Below, one piece after another: positions 17,482-27,243 of a DNA stretch of 64,000 bases. Position 1 is the first letter of the stretch. Each line of letters starts with the position of its first letter. A program made the translations under genes and the position numbers. The stretch lies in assembly GCA_025055755.1 (NCBI GenBank), contig JANWWF010000001.1, positions 476,670 to 540,669 of the forward strand, in the 5' to 3' direction. Below the pieces are notes generated by a model. The model saw only the letters and a list, made by a program, of their open reading frames with translations, had not been told where the DNA came from and did no database searches. The stretch comes from Candidatus Kapaibacterium sp. Its GTDB lineage: Bacteria; Bacteroidota; Ignavibacteria; Kapaibacteriales; NICIL-2.

Positions 17482-20040
17482 CTAATCTTGTGGAACCCAT
17501 TGTTCGAGCAGAAGGGGAAATTCGGCAAGAGCAGCGTCGAGCTTTTCGACGTCGCGAGCACCTGCGGTTGCCAATGTCGGACGTCCACCTCCCTTGCCCC
17601 CCAGTTGATCGGCAACTTTCGCAACAAGTTTTCCTGCTGGATAGTCGGAAGCCAAATCATCGGTTACTACGCACACCAGCTGAGCTTTACCATCGAGCAC
17701 CGCTGCCAGCAAGCCAATACCTCCTGATTTCATCCGCTGCCGCAGACTCTCGGCAATCATGCGTAGATGCTCAAGAGAAGGAACCTCGACTGTCCCTGTT
17801 ACCACTCGAATTGCGCCGACCATTCGAGCACCGCTCAGAAGAGCAGGCAACAGCGTTGCCATTGTTTGCTCCATCCGTAGCTTCTCCAGCTCTCGCTCGA
17901 GCGAGCGCACTCGGTCGTTCAGCGCAGCTTCACGGTCTGTTCCTTGCTCAATGCGCTGGCGAAGGTGCTCAATGTATGTGGCAAGCCCACGCCCTGTCAC
18001 TGCCTCGATCCGCCGCACCCCTGCTGCGATGGCAGATTCATCCGTCAGCGCAAAAAGTCCAATTTCACTGGTGTTGCGCACGTGGGTTCCTCCGCAAAAC
18101 TCAGCGGAGAATGTTTCATCGACAATCACCACACGGACGATGTCACCATACTTATCGCCGAAGAACATTTTTACGCCGGGAATGCGCCGTGCTTCCTCGA
18201 TAGGCAGGACGCGCGTTTCCACTGGAATGCGCTCGAGAATTTTCTCGTTGACCATCTGCTCGACCGCAGCAAGTTCGCTCGGGCTCAGCTTTGCAAAGTG
18301 CGAAAAGTCAAAGCGCAGTCGGTCTGGCGCAACCAGCGAGCCACTTTGTTTGACATGCTCGCCCAGCACCCGGCGCAACGCTTCGTGGACCAAGTGTGTT
18401 GCGGTATGGTTGCGCTGAATGCTCCAGCGGCGCTCCGCATCCACACGAGCAACTGCTTTCTGCCCGACAATATTGGCTGGCACAGCACTCTCGCACACAT
18501 GCACGATGGCATTGCCGTTGCGCTGCACATCGGTCACCTGTAGCACAAGTCCATCAACTTCGATGGTGCCCGTGTCGCTCACCTGACCGCCTGCTTCGAC
18601 GTAGAACGGCGTTGCTGCAAGGACAATGGTGTTATCCTCTACTGCCAGAATGCGGCTTTCTGTCTCGAGGGTGTCGTAGCCAACAAATTCGCTTGCCACA
18701 TCGAGCGCATGGGTGATGACTTCAGCATGGTAGCGTTTCTGCGCTTGTCGTGAGCGCTCGCGTTGCTGTGCCATGCAGCGCTCAAAGCCCTCGCGGTCGA
18801 CGGTCAATCCTTCCTCACGTGCCATCAGTTCAGTTAGGTCCAGCGGGAACCCGAACGAGTCGTAGAGCAAGAAGGCATCCTCTCCCCGCAGGATACTTTC
18901 GCCCCGTGCTTTGGTCTGTGCAGCAATCGCAGCAAAGCGCTCAATTCCACGGTCAAGCGTTTCCAGAAACATCTCCTCTTCTGCACGGATAACACGCTCG
19001 ATAGTTGTCTGGTGCTGACGCAATTCAGGGAAAGGATCGCCCATGATGTCCACCAGCACCGGCACCAGGCGATAAAGCACAGGCTGGTCAAATCCAAGAT
19101 TCCGTCCATAGCGAACCGCTCGTCGGAGAATACGCCGCAGAACGTAGCCGCGACCTTCATTCCCTGGCAATGCCCCATCAGCGATAGCAAATGCTAAGGC
19201 GCGGATGTGATCTGCCATCACGCGCATAGCGACCCCTTCCGGTACATGCAGATCACCGACATATCGCTTCCCCGAAAGCTCCTCGAGCGCAGCAATGAGA
19301 GGGACAAAAAGATCGGTGTCATAGTTTGAATCTTTCCCTTGTAACACCGCCGTAATTCGTTCCAATCCCATGCCCGTGTCAACATGCTTGCGCGGCAGTT
19401 CTTCGAGCGTGCCCTCGGCAGTGCGATTGTACTGGATGAACACGTTGTTCCATATCTCGATGACATCCTGGGTTCCTGCATTCACCAGTGCCCCTCCCCG
19501 CAAGTCCGGTGTGCGGTCGTAGTGGATTTCGGTGCACGGTCCACAGGGACCTGTTTCCCCCATCTCCCAAAAATTGTCTTTGTCGCCGAAGCGGAGAATG
19601 TGGGAATCAGGTAAATGGCGCTGCCAGAGAGTATAGGCTTCCTCGTCGGTGTAGTGCACCGTTGCATAGAGACGCTCCGGCGGCAAGCGCCACACCTGCG
19701 TAAGCAGCTCCCATGCCCATGCAATTGCCTCGGCTTTGTAGTAGTCCCCGAAAGACCAATTGCCAAGCATCTCGAAGAACGTGTGGTGATAGGTATCGTA
19801 GCCCACTTGCTCAAGATCGTTATGCTTACCGCTAACGCGAATGCACTTTTGTGTGTTAGCAGCCCGCGTGTACTCCCGTGTGCCCGTACCGAGGAATACG
19901 TCCTTGAATTGATTCATGCCTGCATTGGTAAACAGTAGGGTTGGGTCCCCGTAGGGAATAACGGGGCTGGAGGGAACAATCCGATGCCCTCGTGCTGCGA
20001 AAAACTCCAAAAACGACGAACGAATTTCCTGTGAACGCAT
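17482..20040 (-). CDS. alaS: Alanine--tRNA ligase
   Basis: MRSQEIRSSFLEFFAARGHRIVPSSPVIP...; class II motifs; HTATHLVHEALRRVLG and CGGTHVRNT editing/zinc motifs. Confidence 0.98.
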   Translation of the reverse strand: MRSQEIRSSFLEFFAARGHRIVPSSPVIPYGDPTLLFTNAGMNQFKDVFLGTGTREYTRAANTQKCIRVSGKHNDLEQVGYDTYHHTFFEMLGNWSFGDYYKAEAIAWAWELLTQVWRLPPERLYATVHYTDEEAYTLWQRHLPDSHILRFGDKDNFWEMGETGPCGPCTEIHYDRTPDLRGGALVNAGTQDVIEIWNNVFIQYNRTAEGTLEELPRKHVDTGMGLERITAVLQGKDSNYDTDLFVPLIAALEELSGKRYVGDLHVPEGVAMRVMADHIRALAFAIADGALPGNEGRGYVLRRILRRAVRYGRNLGFDQPVLYRLVPVLVDIMGDPFPELRQHQTTIERVIRAEEEMFLETLDRGIERFAAIAAQTKARGESILRGEDAFLLYDSFGFPLDLTELMAREEGLTVDREGFERCMAQQRERSRQAQKRYHAEVITHALDVASEFVGYDTLETESRILAVEDNTIVLAATPFYVEAGGQVSDTGTIEVDGLVLQVTDVQRNGNAIVHVCESAVPANIVGQKAVARVDAERRWSIQRNHTATHLVHEALRRVLGEHVKQSGSLVAPDRLRFDFSHFAKLSPSELAAVEQMVNEKILERIPVETRVLPIEEARRIPGVKMFFGDKYGDIVRVVIVDETFSAEFCGGTHVRNTSEIGLFALTDESAIAAGVRRIEAVTGRGLATYIEHLRQRIEQGTDREAALNDRVRSLERELEKLRMEQTMATLLPALLSGARMVGAIRVVTGTVEVPSLEHLRMIAESLRQRMKSGGIGLLAAVLDGKAQLVCVVTDDLASDYPAGKLVAKVADQLGGKGGGRPTLATAGARDVEKLDAALAEFPLLLEQWVPQD

Positions 20041-20050
20041 GGTGCCTATG

Positions 20051-22330
20051 TTAGCGTGAAACTACTGCCGGCAGGTCAAAAAGACGAGGAAGTGCACTTT
20101 CCCACGTAGCGCGAAGCTCCTCCCGTTGCCAGGAGCCTACATTGTCAATGTTTAGCCGATCGCCACCGGTGATGCCGATTTGTATGCAGGGGACATCTTC
20201 TGTCTGGCAGAGATGCTCAAACTCCTGTGCCCGAGAAGGTGGAACACTAACCACCACGCGCGATTGCGCTTCACCGAAAAGATGCCCTATTGTCGGCATC
20301 CAGGGCAAGTGAATCGTTGCTCCTACTTCGCCCACGATTGCTGCCTCTGCCAGCGCAATGGCAAGTCCGCCTTCAGCAGTGTCGTGGGCTGAGCTGATCA
20401 TGCCTTTTCGAATTGCGGTAAGAAGTGTCCGCTGCAGGCGAACCTCGCACTCAGGGTCAAAAGGTGGAGCATCGCCCTGTAGGTGACCACTGAGCATCAG
20501 CACCAACTCACTGCCATCGAGCCGATCGCTCTGCCAGCCAAGCAGATACACCACATCTCCCTCGCGCTGAAATCCGGAGGGAGTGATATGCTCAAGCGCT
20601 TCAATGATCCCCAGCATGCCGATGGTAGGCGTTGGATAGATCGCATGGTTCTGAGATTCGTTGTAAAAGCTCACATTGCCACCAGTAACGGGTGTTCCCA
20701 GCAGGCGGCACATCTCTCCCATGCCCAGCACTGCCTCGCGAAACTGCCAATACACCTCGGGATCATATGGATTGCCAAAGTTCAAACAGTTAGTGATTGC
20801 CACAGGTTCAGCACCTGCACATACGCAGTTGCGAGCCGCTTCGGCGACAGCGATCATCGCCCCACGACGTGGATTGAGATACACGTAGCGACTGTTGCAA
20901 TCAGTTGTGAGAGCAAGTGCTTTACCGGGCAGCTCTTTTAGTCGCACAATTGCTGCATCAGCCGAGCGCTCGATCGTGTTTGTGCCGACGTGGCGATCGT
21001 ACTGCTCATATACCCACCGCTTAGAGGCAATCGTCGGCCGAGCAAGAAGCGCTTCCAATAACGCTGCCAGCGAGTGGTGCTGATGCGCTTGTTCGAAAGC
21101 TTGTTGGTCAAATGCCCGTGTTGCGGCAAGATACTCCGCTTCTTTCCATGCACGCTCATAGACAGGCGCTCCGCCACCGACAACAAGAGCACTGGCAGGA
21201 ATACAGGCTACACACTCTCCTCGATGCCAGATGCGAAGCAGGCCCGTATCCGTGACGACCCCAATTTGCGTAAGCGGAACATCCCACTTGCGGCAAATAG
21301 CTCGAGCAAGTTCTTCTTTCCCCTGTTTAATAACCACGAGCATCCGTTCCTGGGACTCACTGAGCAGGATTTCATAGGCACTCATATCCGCTTCTCGAAG
21401 CGGCACTGCATCCAGGTCAATATCCATGCCAACATTGCCCTTTGCACTCATTTCACTGGTAGAGCACGTTATGCCCGCAGCGCCCATGTCCTGCATGCCA
21501 ACGACACAGCCTGCTTCGATAAGCTCCAGCGCAGCTTCGAGCAGAAGTTTTTCTGCAAACGGATCTCCCACTTGCACCGTCGGGCGCATGTCCGCCGATT
21601 GCTCGTCGAATTCGCGCGACGCAAGCAACGATGCGCCATGGATGCCATCCCGCCCAGTGCTGGACCCCATGATCATGACAGGATTGCCCACACCACGAGC
21701 TACTGAGGAAACAATCCGATCGGTACGCACAATCCCCACCGCCATTGCGTTGACAAGCGGATTGTCGTTGTAGCAGGCGTCAAAGTACACTTCCCCACCA
21801 ATAGTCGGCACACCAAAGGAATTACCGTAATCGCCAATACCTCGCACCACTCCGCGGACAAGGTACACTGTGCGCCGATGCGTGGGATCACCAAATCGAA
21901 GTGAGTTTAGCGCTGCAATAGGACGAGCCCCCATGGTGAAAATATCGCGCAATATCCCTCCTACCCCCGTTGCAGCACCTTGGTATGGCTCGACCGCGGA
22001 AGGATGATTGTGCGACTCTATTTTGAACGCAACGGCATAGCCACTCCCGACATCTACCAAGCCGGCGTTTTCTTTCCCTGCCTCAACAAGTAAGCGTCCA
22101 CCGCTCCGCGGAAGGGTCTTGAGCATAAGCAGGGAATTTTTGTACGAGCAGTGCTCGCTCCACATTACGCTGAACATCCCCAGTTCGGTGTAAGTTGGAG
22201 TGCGACCGAGAAGCTCAATGATACGGGCATATTCGTCGGCTGTCAGTCCTAATTCAATCGCCAAGGCTTCGCTGACGGGAATTTCTGACCGCAGCCCTAT
22301 ATCGGTGCGTGCAATCTGTAGAGATTCCAT
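20051..22330 (-). CDS. purL: Phosphoribosylformylglycinamidine synthase subunit PurL
   Basis: [58 protein letters not shown]; small-type PurL (759 aa). Confidence 0.97.
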   Translation of the reverse strand: MESLQIARTDIGLRSEIPVSEALAIELGLTADEYARIIELLGRTPTYTELGMFSVMWSEHCSYKNSLLMLKTLPRSGGRLLVEAGKENAGLVDVGSGYAVAFKIESHNHPSAVEPYQGAATGVGGILRDIFTMGARPIAALNSLRFGDPTHRRTVYLVRGVVRGIGDYGNSFGVPTIGGEVYFDACYNDNPLVNAMAVGIVRTDRIVSSVARGVGNPVMIMGSSTGRDGIHGASLLASREFDEQSADMRPTVQVGDPFAEKLLLEAALELIEAGCVVGMQDMGAAGITCSTSEMSAKGNVGMDIDLDAVPLREADMSAYEILLSESQERMLVVIKQGKEELARAICRKWDVPLTQIGVVTDTGLLRIWHRGECVACIPASALVVGGGAPVYERAWKEAEYLAATRAFDQQAFEQAHQHHSLAALLEALLARPTIASKRWVYEQYDRHVGTNTIERSADAAIVRLKELPGKALALTTDCNSRYVYLNPRRGAMIAVAEAARNCVCAGAEPVAITNCLNFGNPYDPEVYWQFREAVLGMGEMCRLLGTPVTGGNVSFYNESQNHAIYPTPTIGMLGIIEALEHITPSGFQREGDVVYLLGWQSDRLDGSELVLMLSGHLQGDAPPFDPECEVRLQRTLLTAIRKGMISSAHDTAEGGLAIALAEAAIVGEVGATIHLPWMPTIGHLFGEAQSRVVVSVPPSRAQEFEHLCQTEDVPCIQIGITGGDRLNIDNVGSWQREELRATWESALPRLFDLPAVVSR

Positions 22331-22380
22331 TGGGTCATGTTGGGAAAACGTTTATTGCTACCCCGCTATCGGGAGCAATC

Positions 22381-22389
22381 GCAAAAATA
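22381..22389 (-). promoter_or_regulatory. TAnnTTTGC promoter-like element upstream of purL
   Basis: Minus strand TATTTTTGC, 51 nt upstream of the purL start; first gap at the head of the purL-to-TPR gene run. Confidence 0.5.
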
Positions 22390-22405
22390 CCTTCGGCTTT
22401 GCGCT

Positions 22406-25400
22406 CTAATAGGCTGTTTGGGCGTCGAACTCGGTACGGCTAAGCAAGCGTAATGGCTGCAATCCATGCTGCTGGAGCGCAGAATTGAGCGGTTCAATGC
22501 TCTCTACCATAAAGCGTGCTATCCACTGTTGCACGCCAGCGATGTGGCTTGCATACTGGTCAATGAGCTGGAGCTGCTCCTCGGTTGGCAAGCCAGGATA
22601 CGACGCAATTGCACCGTAGAGATCGGCAAGCTTTTCTCGAAGCTTCGGCTCGGTATCTGCAAAAAGAGATGCTTTTGCCGCCACCAACGAATGATAGACA
22701 GAATCCAGCGTCGCTGCCCGAGCTCGTAGGGAGGATGCCAATGAAGAGGACACCTGCTGCAGGCACGTATCAATTGCCTCGCGCAACGAGAGTATCTGTT
22801 CGACAGCAAATGCAGTTTCCTCGATGAGCGTGTACAGCCGCATTAGTGCTGCAAAGTTTGCCTGCCGCTCTGCCAGACTTATGCCTGAGCTGCTATCGGG
22901 CAGAATGACAAGCGTTGTGGTTGCAACATGGTTACCACTTTTGACGCGAACCATGTATGTACCCGGCGGAACAAGTGGTCCAAAGCTGCCCCCACCTGGA
23001 TTGAGTGATCGCGCAACACGGGGCGGATTCATGCGCATTCCCCATCCGAGACGATTGATACCCTTGCGCCTACCAGGAGGTAGGGTCGCTATGCTTTTGC
23101 CGGTGGAATCGAGCACCTCCACCGCTATTTCCCCAATCAAATGCCGCCGGGGAAGATAATACGCAATCATCGCATCATTGCTGGGAGAGGGGGCAACGTA
23201 CTCATCAGAACCGCTAAACTCCTGAAATCCGCTCTCGAATCGCTGGACCGTTGGACGTACCGGCAGAACAATCAAAGGACTGTCGAGCATCGAAGGCTTC
23301 AATCCCCGCAGAGGAGTCAGATCGTCGAGGATGTATGCTCCCCGCCCATGGGTGGCAACAATCAAATCGTGCGTCCGCGGATGAATCTGAATATCCCGCA
23401 CTGGTGTTGCTGGAATCCCTTTGAAACGCACAAAGTGCTGTCCTCCATCGAGCGAGAAGTACAGTCCCAACTCTGTTCCCACAAACAGCAAATCAGGATT
23501 GACGGGGTCTTGCCGAACTACATGAACAAAGCCACGAACGCTATCCGTCGAAAGTCGCTGCCAGGTGTTTCCCAAATCTGTTGTTCGATACACATAGGGC
23601 CTCATGTCGCCCCGGGTGTGGTTGTCGAATGCGACAAAGCAGGTGTTTCGGTCATGGGGACTCGGCTCTACACAGCTTACCCAGGTCCCTTCTGGAAGCG
23701 AGGCAGGAAGCCGCTCGCGAAGATTTGTCCACGTGAGACCTCCATCAGTAGTGCGCTGTAGATTGCCGTCGTCGGTACCCACCCAAATGACTTGCTCATC
23801 CAAGGGAGAGTCCGCAATGGTGTAAATCGTGCAATGATTTTCCGCACTGGTGTTATCGCGAGTGATTCCGCCACTTTCCTGCGGATCGTACTTGGTTGAA
23901 TCATTCGTGGTCAGGTCTGGCGAGATGCGCTGCCATGTGGTGCCATGGTCAGTGGAGCGGTGCAAGTATTGCGAGCCAATGTAAAGGTAGCGCGGATTTG
24001 CTGCGCTAATGATGATCGGCGTATTCCAGTTGAATCGCAGTTTCGGTTCATTTACGCCAGCCCGAGGTTGGATAGAGCGCGTTTCATTGGTACGAATGTT
24101 CCGTCGGACTGCTTCTCCTCCTTGGGACTCAAAGTAGATGAACTCAGGGCGAATGCGGTCGCGGACAACAGCGAATCCATCTCCCCAGCCTGTAGATTGC
24201 CAGTCGCAGTTAGTGATTGCACCACCGCGAACGCGATGGGGCGCCATCCAAGACCCATTGTCCTGTAGCCCACCCATGATGTTGTACGGATCGTCAAAAT
24301 CATAGCTGATGCGGTAGAACTGCGCCAGGGGCAAATTGCGGAACATACGCCAACTTTGCCCCCGGTCGAAACTTTCATAGACGCCTCCGTCGGTCCCAAT
24401 CAAAAGGTGCTGGGGATTGGTGGGATCAATCCAAAGGGCATGATGATCCGGATGAAGCGCACCACCGTACGAAAATGAGTTGAATGTTGCTCCCCCATCG
24501 TCACTAATAGCAAGCTGGAACGTCAGCCGGTACACTCTGTTGGGATCGTAGGGATCAACGACCATTTCAGCAAAGTAAAACGGACGTGCCGTAACATTGA
24601 CTGCCGAAGAGCGTCGCTCCCACGTTTCGCCGCGGTCAGTTGAGCGATAGAGCGCACTTTCCTTTGCTTCGACCATCGCATAGACTACCGAAGGCTTCGA
24701 CGGAGCTATTGCCAGCACGATGCGACCCAACTCGCCGCTGGGCAGCCCTTTGGTCAGTTTTCGCCATGTCTTTCCCCCGTCGGTGGATTTATACAGACCA
24801 CTGCCCGGACCACCGGAAGAAAACGTGTAGGCTTTCCGCCGGAATTGCCACATCGCTGCGTAGATGATTTGTGGGTTTGCTGGATCAACGGCTACATCGG
24901 CGCAGCCGGTTTTTTCATCAACGTACAAAATCCGCTCGAATGTCTTTCCCCCATTGGTGGAACGGTACAGCCCGCGATGAGGAGAATCACTCCACAAAGC
25001 ACCAAGTGCTGCCACGTAGATACGGTCGGGATTTTTCCGGTCTAATGCAATGCGAGCAATGCGCTCGACGCTATCGAGACCAACCTTTTTCCACGTCTGC
25101 CCACCATCTCGTGTGCAATACAAACCACAGCCGATCGAAACGCTATTGCGGACGTTCGATTCTCCCGTGCCGACCCACAGCACTGAATCGCGGTAGCGTG
25201 GATCCAGTGCAAGCGCACCAATCGAAAGACATTCCTGCTTGTCGAAAATTGGCTCAAACGTCACACCTCCATCTTTCGACTTGAAGACGCCCCCTGCAGC
25301 AGAACCCACATAAATGACCAAGCGGCGATCCTTGGGATGAAGAGAGTCCACTGGAACATAGACTGCCTCGATAGCAGTCACACGCCCTGAACATGTCGCC

Positions 25401-25531
25401 GGTCCAACAGCACGCGGGGTCAAGTTGCCGAGAATCGCGGAAGAAATCGTCTGTGCACTCAGAAAAACAGGCACACCGCACACAAGCGCAGCACAAAGAC
25501 CAAAGCCTACCAATCGAGTTCCGACGCTCAT
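22406..25531 (-). CDS. Exported sortilin/BNR-repeat beta-propeller protein
   Basis: Signal peptide MSVGTRLVGFGLCAALVCGVPVFLSAQ; at least nine Asp-box-like repeats (SKDGGVTF, TRDGGQTWKKV, STNGGKTF, STDGGKTWRKL, STDRGETWERR, SFDRGQSWRMF, STDHGTTWQRI, TTDGGLTWTNL, TTDLGNTWQRL, SLDGGQHF). Confidence 0.88.
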   Translation of the reverse strand: MSVGTRLVGFGLCAALVCGVPVFLSAQTISSAILGNLTPRAVGPATCSGRVTAIEAVYVPVDSLHPKDRRLVIYVGSAAGGVFKSKDGGVTFEPIFDKQECLSIGALALDPRYRDSVLWVGTGESNVRNSVSIGCGLYCTRDGGQTWKKVGLDSVERIARIALDRKNPDRIYVAALGALWSDSPHRGLYRSTNGGKTFERILYVDEKTGCADVAVDPANPQIIYAAMWQFRRKAYTFSSGGPGSGLYKSTDGGKTWRKLTKGLPSGELGRIVLAIAPSKPSVVYAMVEAKESALYRSTDRGETWERRSSAVNVTARPFYFAEMVVDPYDPNRVYRLTFQLAISDDGGATFNSFSYGGALHPDHHALWIDPTNPQHLLIGTDGGVYESFDRGQSWRMFRNLPLAQFYRISYDFDDPYNIMGGLQDNGSWMAPHRVRGGAITNCDWQSTGWGDGFAVVRDRIRPEFIYFESQGGEAVRRNIRTNETRSIQPRAGVNEPKLRFNWNTPIIISAANPRYLYIGSQYLHRSTDHGTTWQRISPDLTTNDSTKYDPQESGGITRDNTSAENHCTIYTIADSPLDEQVIWVGTDDGNLQRTTDGGLTWTNLRERLPASLPEGTWVSCVEPSPHDRNTCFVAFDNHTRGDMRPYVYRTTDLGNTWQRLSTDSVRGFVHVVRQDPVNPDLLFVGTELGLYFSLDGGQHFVRFKGIPATPVRDIQIHPRTHDLIVATHGRGAYILDDLTPLRGLKPSMLDSPLIVLPVRPTVQRFESGFQEFSGSDEYVAPSPSNDAMIAYYLPRRHLIGEIAVEVLDSTGKSIATLPPGRRKGINRLGWGMRMNPPRVARSLNPGGGSFGPLVPPGTYMVRVKSGNHVATTTLVILPDSSSGISLAERQANFAALMRLYTLIEETAFAVEQILSLREAIDTCLQQVSSSLASSLRARAATLDSVYHSLVAAKASLFADTEPKLREKLADLYGAIASYPGLPTEEQLQLIDQYASHIAGVQQWIARFMVESIEPLNSALQQHGLQPLRLLSRTEFDAQTAY

Positions 25532-25535
25532 CACT

Positions 25536-26252
25536 TCATTGGGCTGGTGGTGAAAACAATGTCGGCGAAAGGGAGGGATTGAATTCATACTGCTCGATAA
25601 TCATCAGTCCGCTGGTAGTATCCAGCATCATCGGCATGAGGACTCCCTCGACGTTCCGGTAGTTGCCAAAGGTAGCTTCCCACTCAAATTGCTCGCCGCT
25701 GACTCGAGCTTCAACGCGAAGCTTGACAAGCAAACTGGCATCGGGATCAATCCAGTACGTCCACACCGAGCCATCAGAGTGACGAGCACGAAGTTTATGG
25801 CAGTCGGAGCCATCGAGCTCTTCGAGACCAAGATATTCAAGCTTTACCCCTGCTTGCGGAGCGAGCAAATCATTACGCCACAGGGAAGCAAGGACACTCA
25901 TGCGCCGCACGGACATCTGGTTCATTGGTTGAGGGGTCAGTGATTGCGTCCATGGTTGAATACTCCAACCACGCATGCCATCGGTCCAGGATCGCGCGAT
26001 AATACCTGGCTGCACAACAAGCTCTGTTCTGGCTTTTGTACCCTCAAACCATGCGCGGAAACTTCGCTTCCAACTTCCGTCGGGACTCACCATTTTTCCG
26101 ACCAAGCTCCATCGTTTGAGCTGCGCAAGACGCTCTGCATTCCCAAGTGCTCGCTGATACTGGCGGGCAATGCTATCGGCTGTATTCTGCGCTGTAGCTG
26201 TCACTACCGACAGCGCAATGAACCATGCACTTATCACCTGAAACATGGGCAT
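25536..26252 (-). CDS. LolA-like / outer-membrane lipoprotein-sorting-type exported protein
   Basis: Signal peptide MPMFQVISAWFIALSVVTATAQ; LolA-like beta pattern with LEYLGLEELDGSDCHKLRARHSDGSVWTYWIDPDASLLVKLRVEARVSGE...NYRNVEGVLMP. Confidence 0.7.
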   Translation of the reverse strand: MPMFQVISAWFIALSVVTATAQNTADSIARQYQRALGNAERLAQLKRWSLVGKMVSPDGSWKRSFRAWFEGTKARTELVVQPGIIARSWTDGMRGWSIQPWTQSLTPQPMNQMSVRRMSVLASLWRNDLLAPQAGVKLEYLGLEELDGSDCHKLRARHSDGSVWTYWIDPDASLLVKLRVEARVSGEQFEWEATFGNYRNVEGVLMPMMLDTTSGLMIIEQYEFNPSLSPTLFSPPAQ

Positions 26253-26292
26253 TCTTCTGAAAGGTCATTGAACAACATGGTGCCAGCGGCGG

Positions 26293-27243
26293 CTACTGCT
26301 GCTGGCGAAGTCGCTGGGCAATCGTGAGGATACACTCGACATAATCGCGACTGTTGTTGTAATGAAACAGTGCTGCTTGCTGAGCAGCAGGACTATCGCG
26401 CCAACCATTTGCGTGGAGATAATACGCTACGCTGGCAATAGCATCAGCAATGCTAAAGAGGTCTTTCCGCCCGTCGCCGTCGCCATCCTGTGCCCACTGC
26501 TTGTAGCTGGTGGGGATAAACTGCGGCAGTCCAAAAGCACCTGCCCATGAGCCCCGCAACGAGAGCACATCGAGCACGGAATCACGCGCAAGCGTGCTCA
26601 GAGCAACAAGCTGCTCAATTGCCCATGCTGCTTTACGCCGAGAACGCACTTCGACAAGAGAATCCAGCATTGCAAGCCGAACAGGATCGGCAATCGTGTC
26701 GCGATAAACTTGCTGATTAGTCCGAATATTCTCTGGCTCATCTGCAGTCGCAAGCGAGGCATACACACTCCACACGTGGTGAATGCCGGTATAACGGCCA
26801 AACTTTGTTTCGACCCACAGCACCGCTGTGATGATTTCTGGTGGTACGCGGTAAAGCTCCGCGTACTGTGCCAGCACGGCTCGGTTTGAGTCCATAAACG
26901 CACGGCAGGCGCGAATCGAGGCATCGCTCCAATTGTGGGAATAATCCACTTTGCGTAGAAAACCCGTCACGTTGATTTTGAGCATGTCAGGCAAAAACTT
27001 GGTCTCTGGATGGTGGAAGGCCACCCACAACCATGCTGAATCTATTCCCCGTTCCAGTAGGCGATAAACCGTTGGCGCAAAGCGCTCATCAGCACCGGCG
27101 AGGATAGCACGGACCTTCTCGATTCGTGCCCGCACAGTTGGTTCAAGTGTCGAGCAGCCACTCAGTAGCATTGCTTCAATCGTACCCATAACCACAAGGA
27201 TACTCAGCGAAACAGATGCTGCTATCCTATTGCCGCGTGCCAT
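26293..27243 (-). CDS. MltB-like lytic murein transglycosylase, predicted lipoprotein
   Basis: Lipobox LLSGC; catalytic-Glu region AVLWVETKFGRYTG; SWAGAFGLPQFIPTSYKQWAQDGDGDGRKDLFSIADAIASVAYYLHANGW. Confidence 0.9.
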   Translation of the reverse strand: MARGNRIAASVSLSILVVMGTIEAMLLSGCSTLEPTVRARIEKVRAILAGADERFAPTVYRLLERGIDSAWLWVAFHHPETKFLPDMLKINVTGFLRKVDYSHNWSDASIRACRAFMDSNRAVLAQYAELYRVPPEIITAVLWVETKFGRYTGIHHVWSVYASLATADEPENIRTNQQVYRDTIADPVRLAMLDSLVEVRSRRKAAWAIEQLVALSTLARDSVLDVLSLRGSWAGAFGLPQFIPTSYKQWAQDGDGDGRKDLFSIADAIASVAYYLHANGWRDSPAAQQAALFHYNNSRDYVECILTIAQRLRQQQ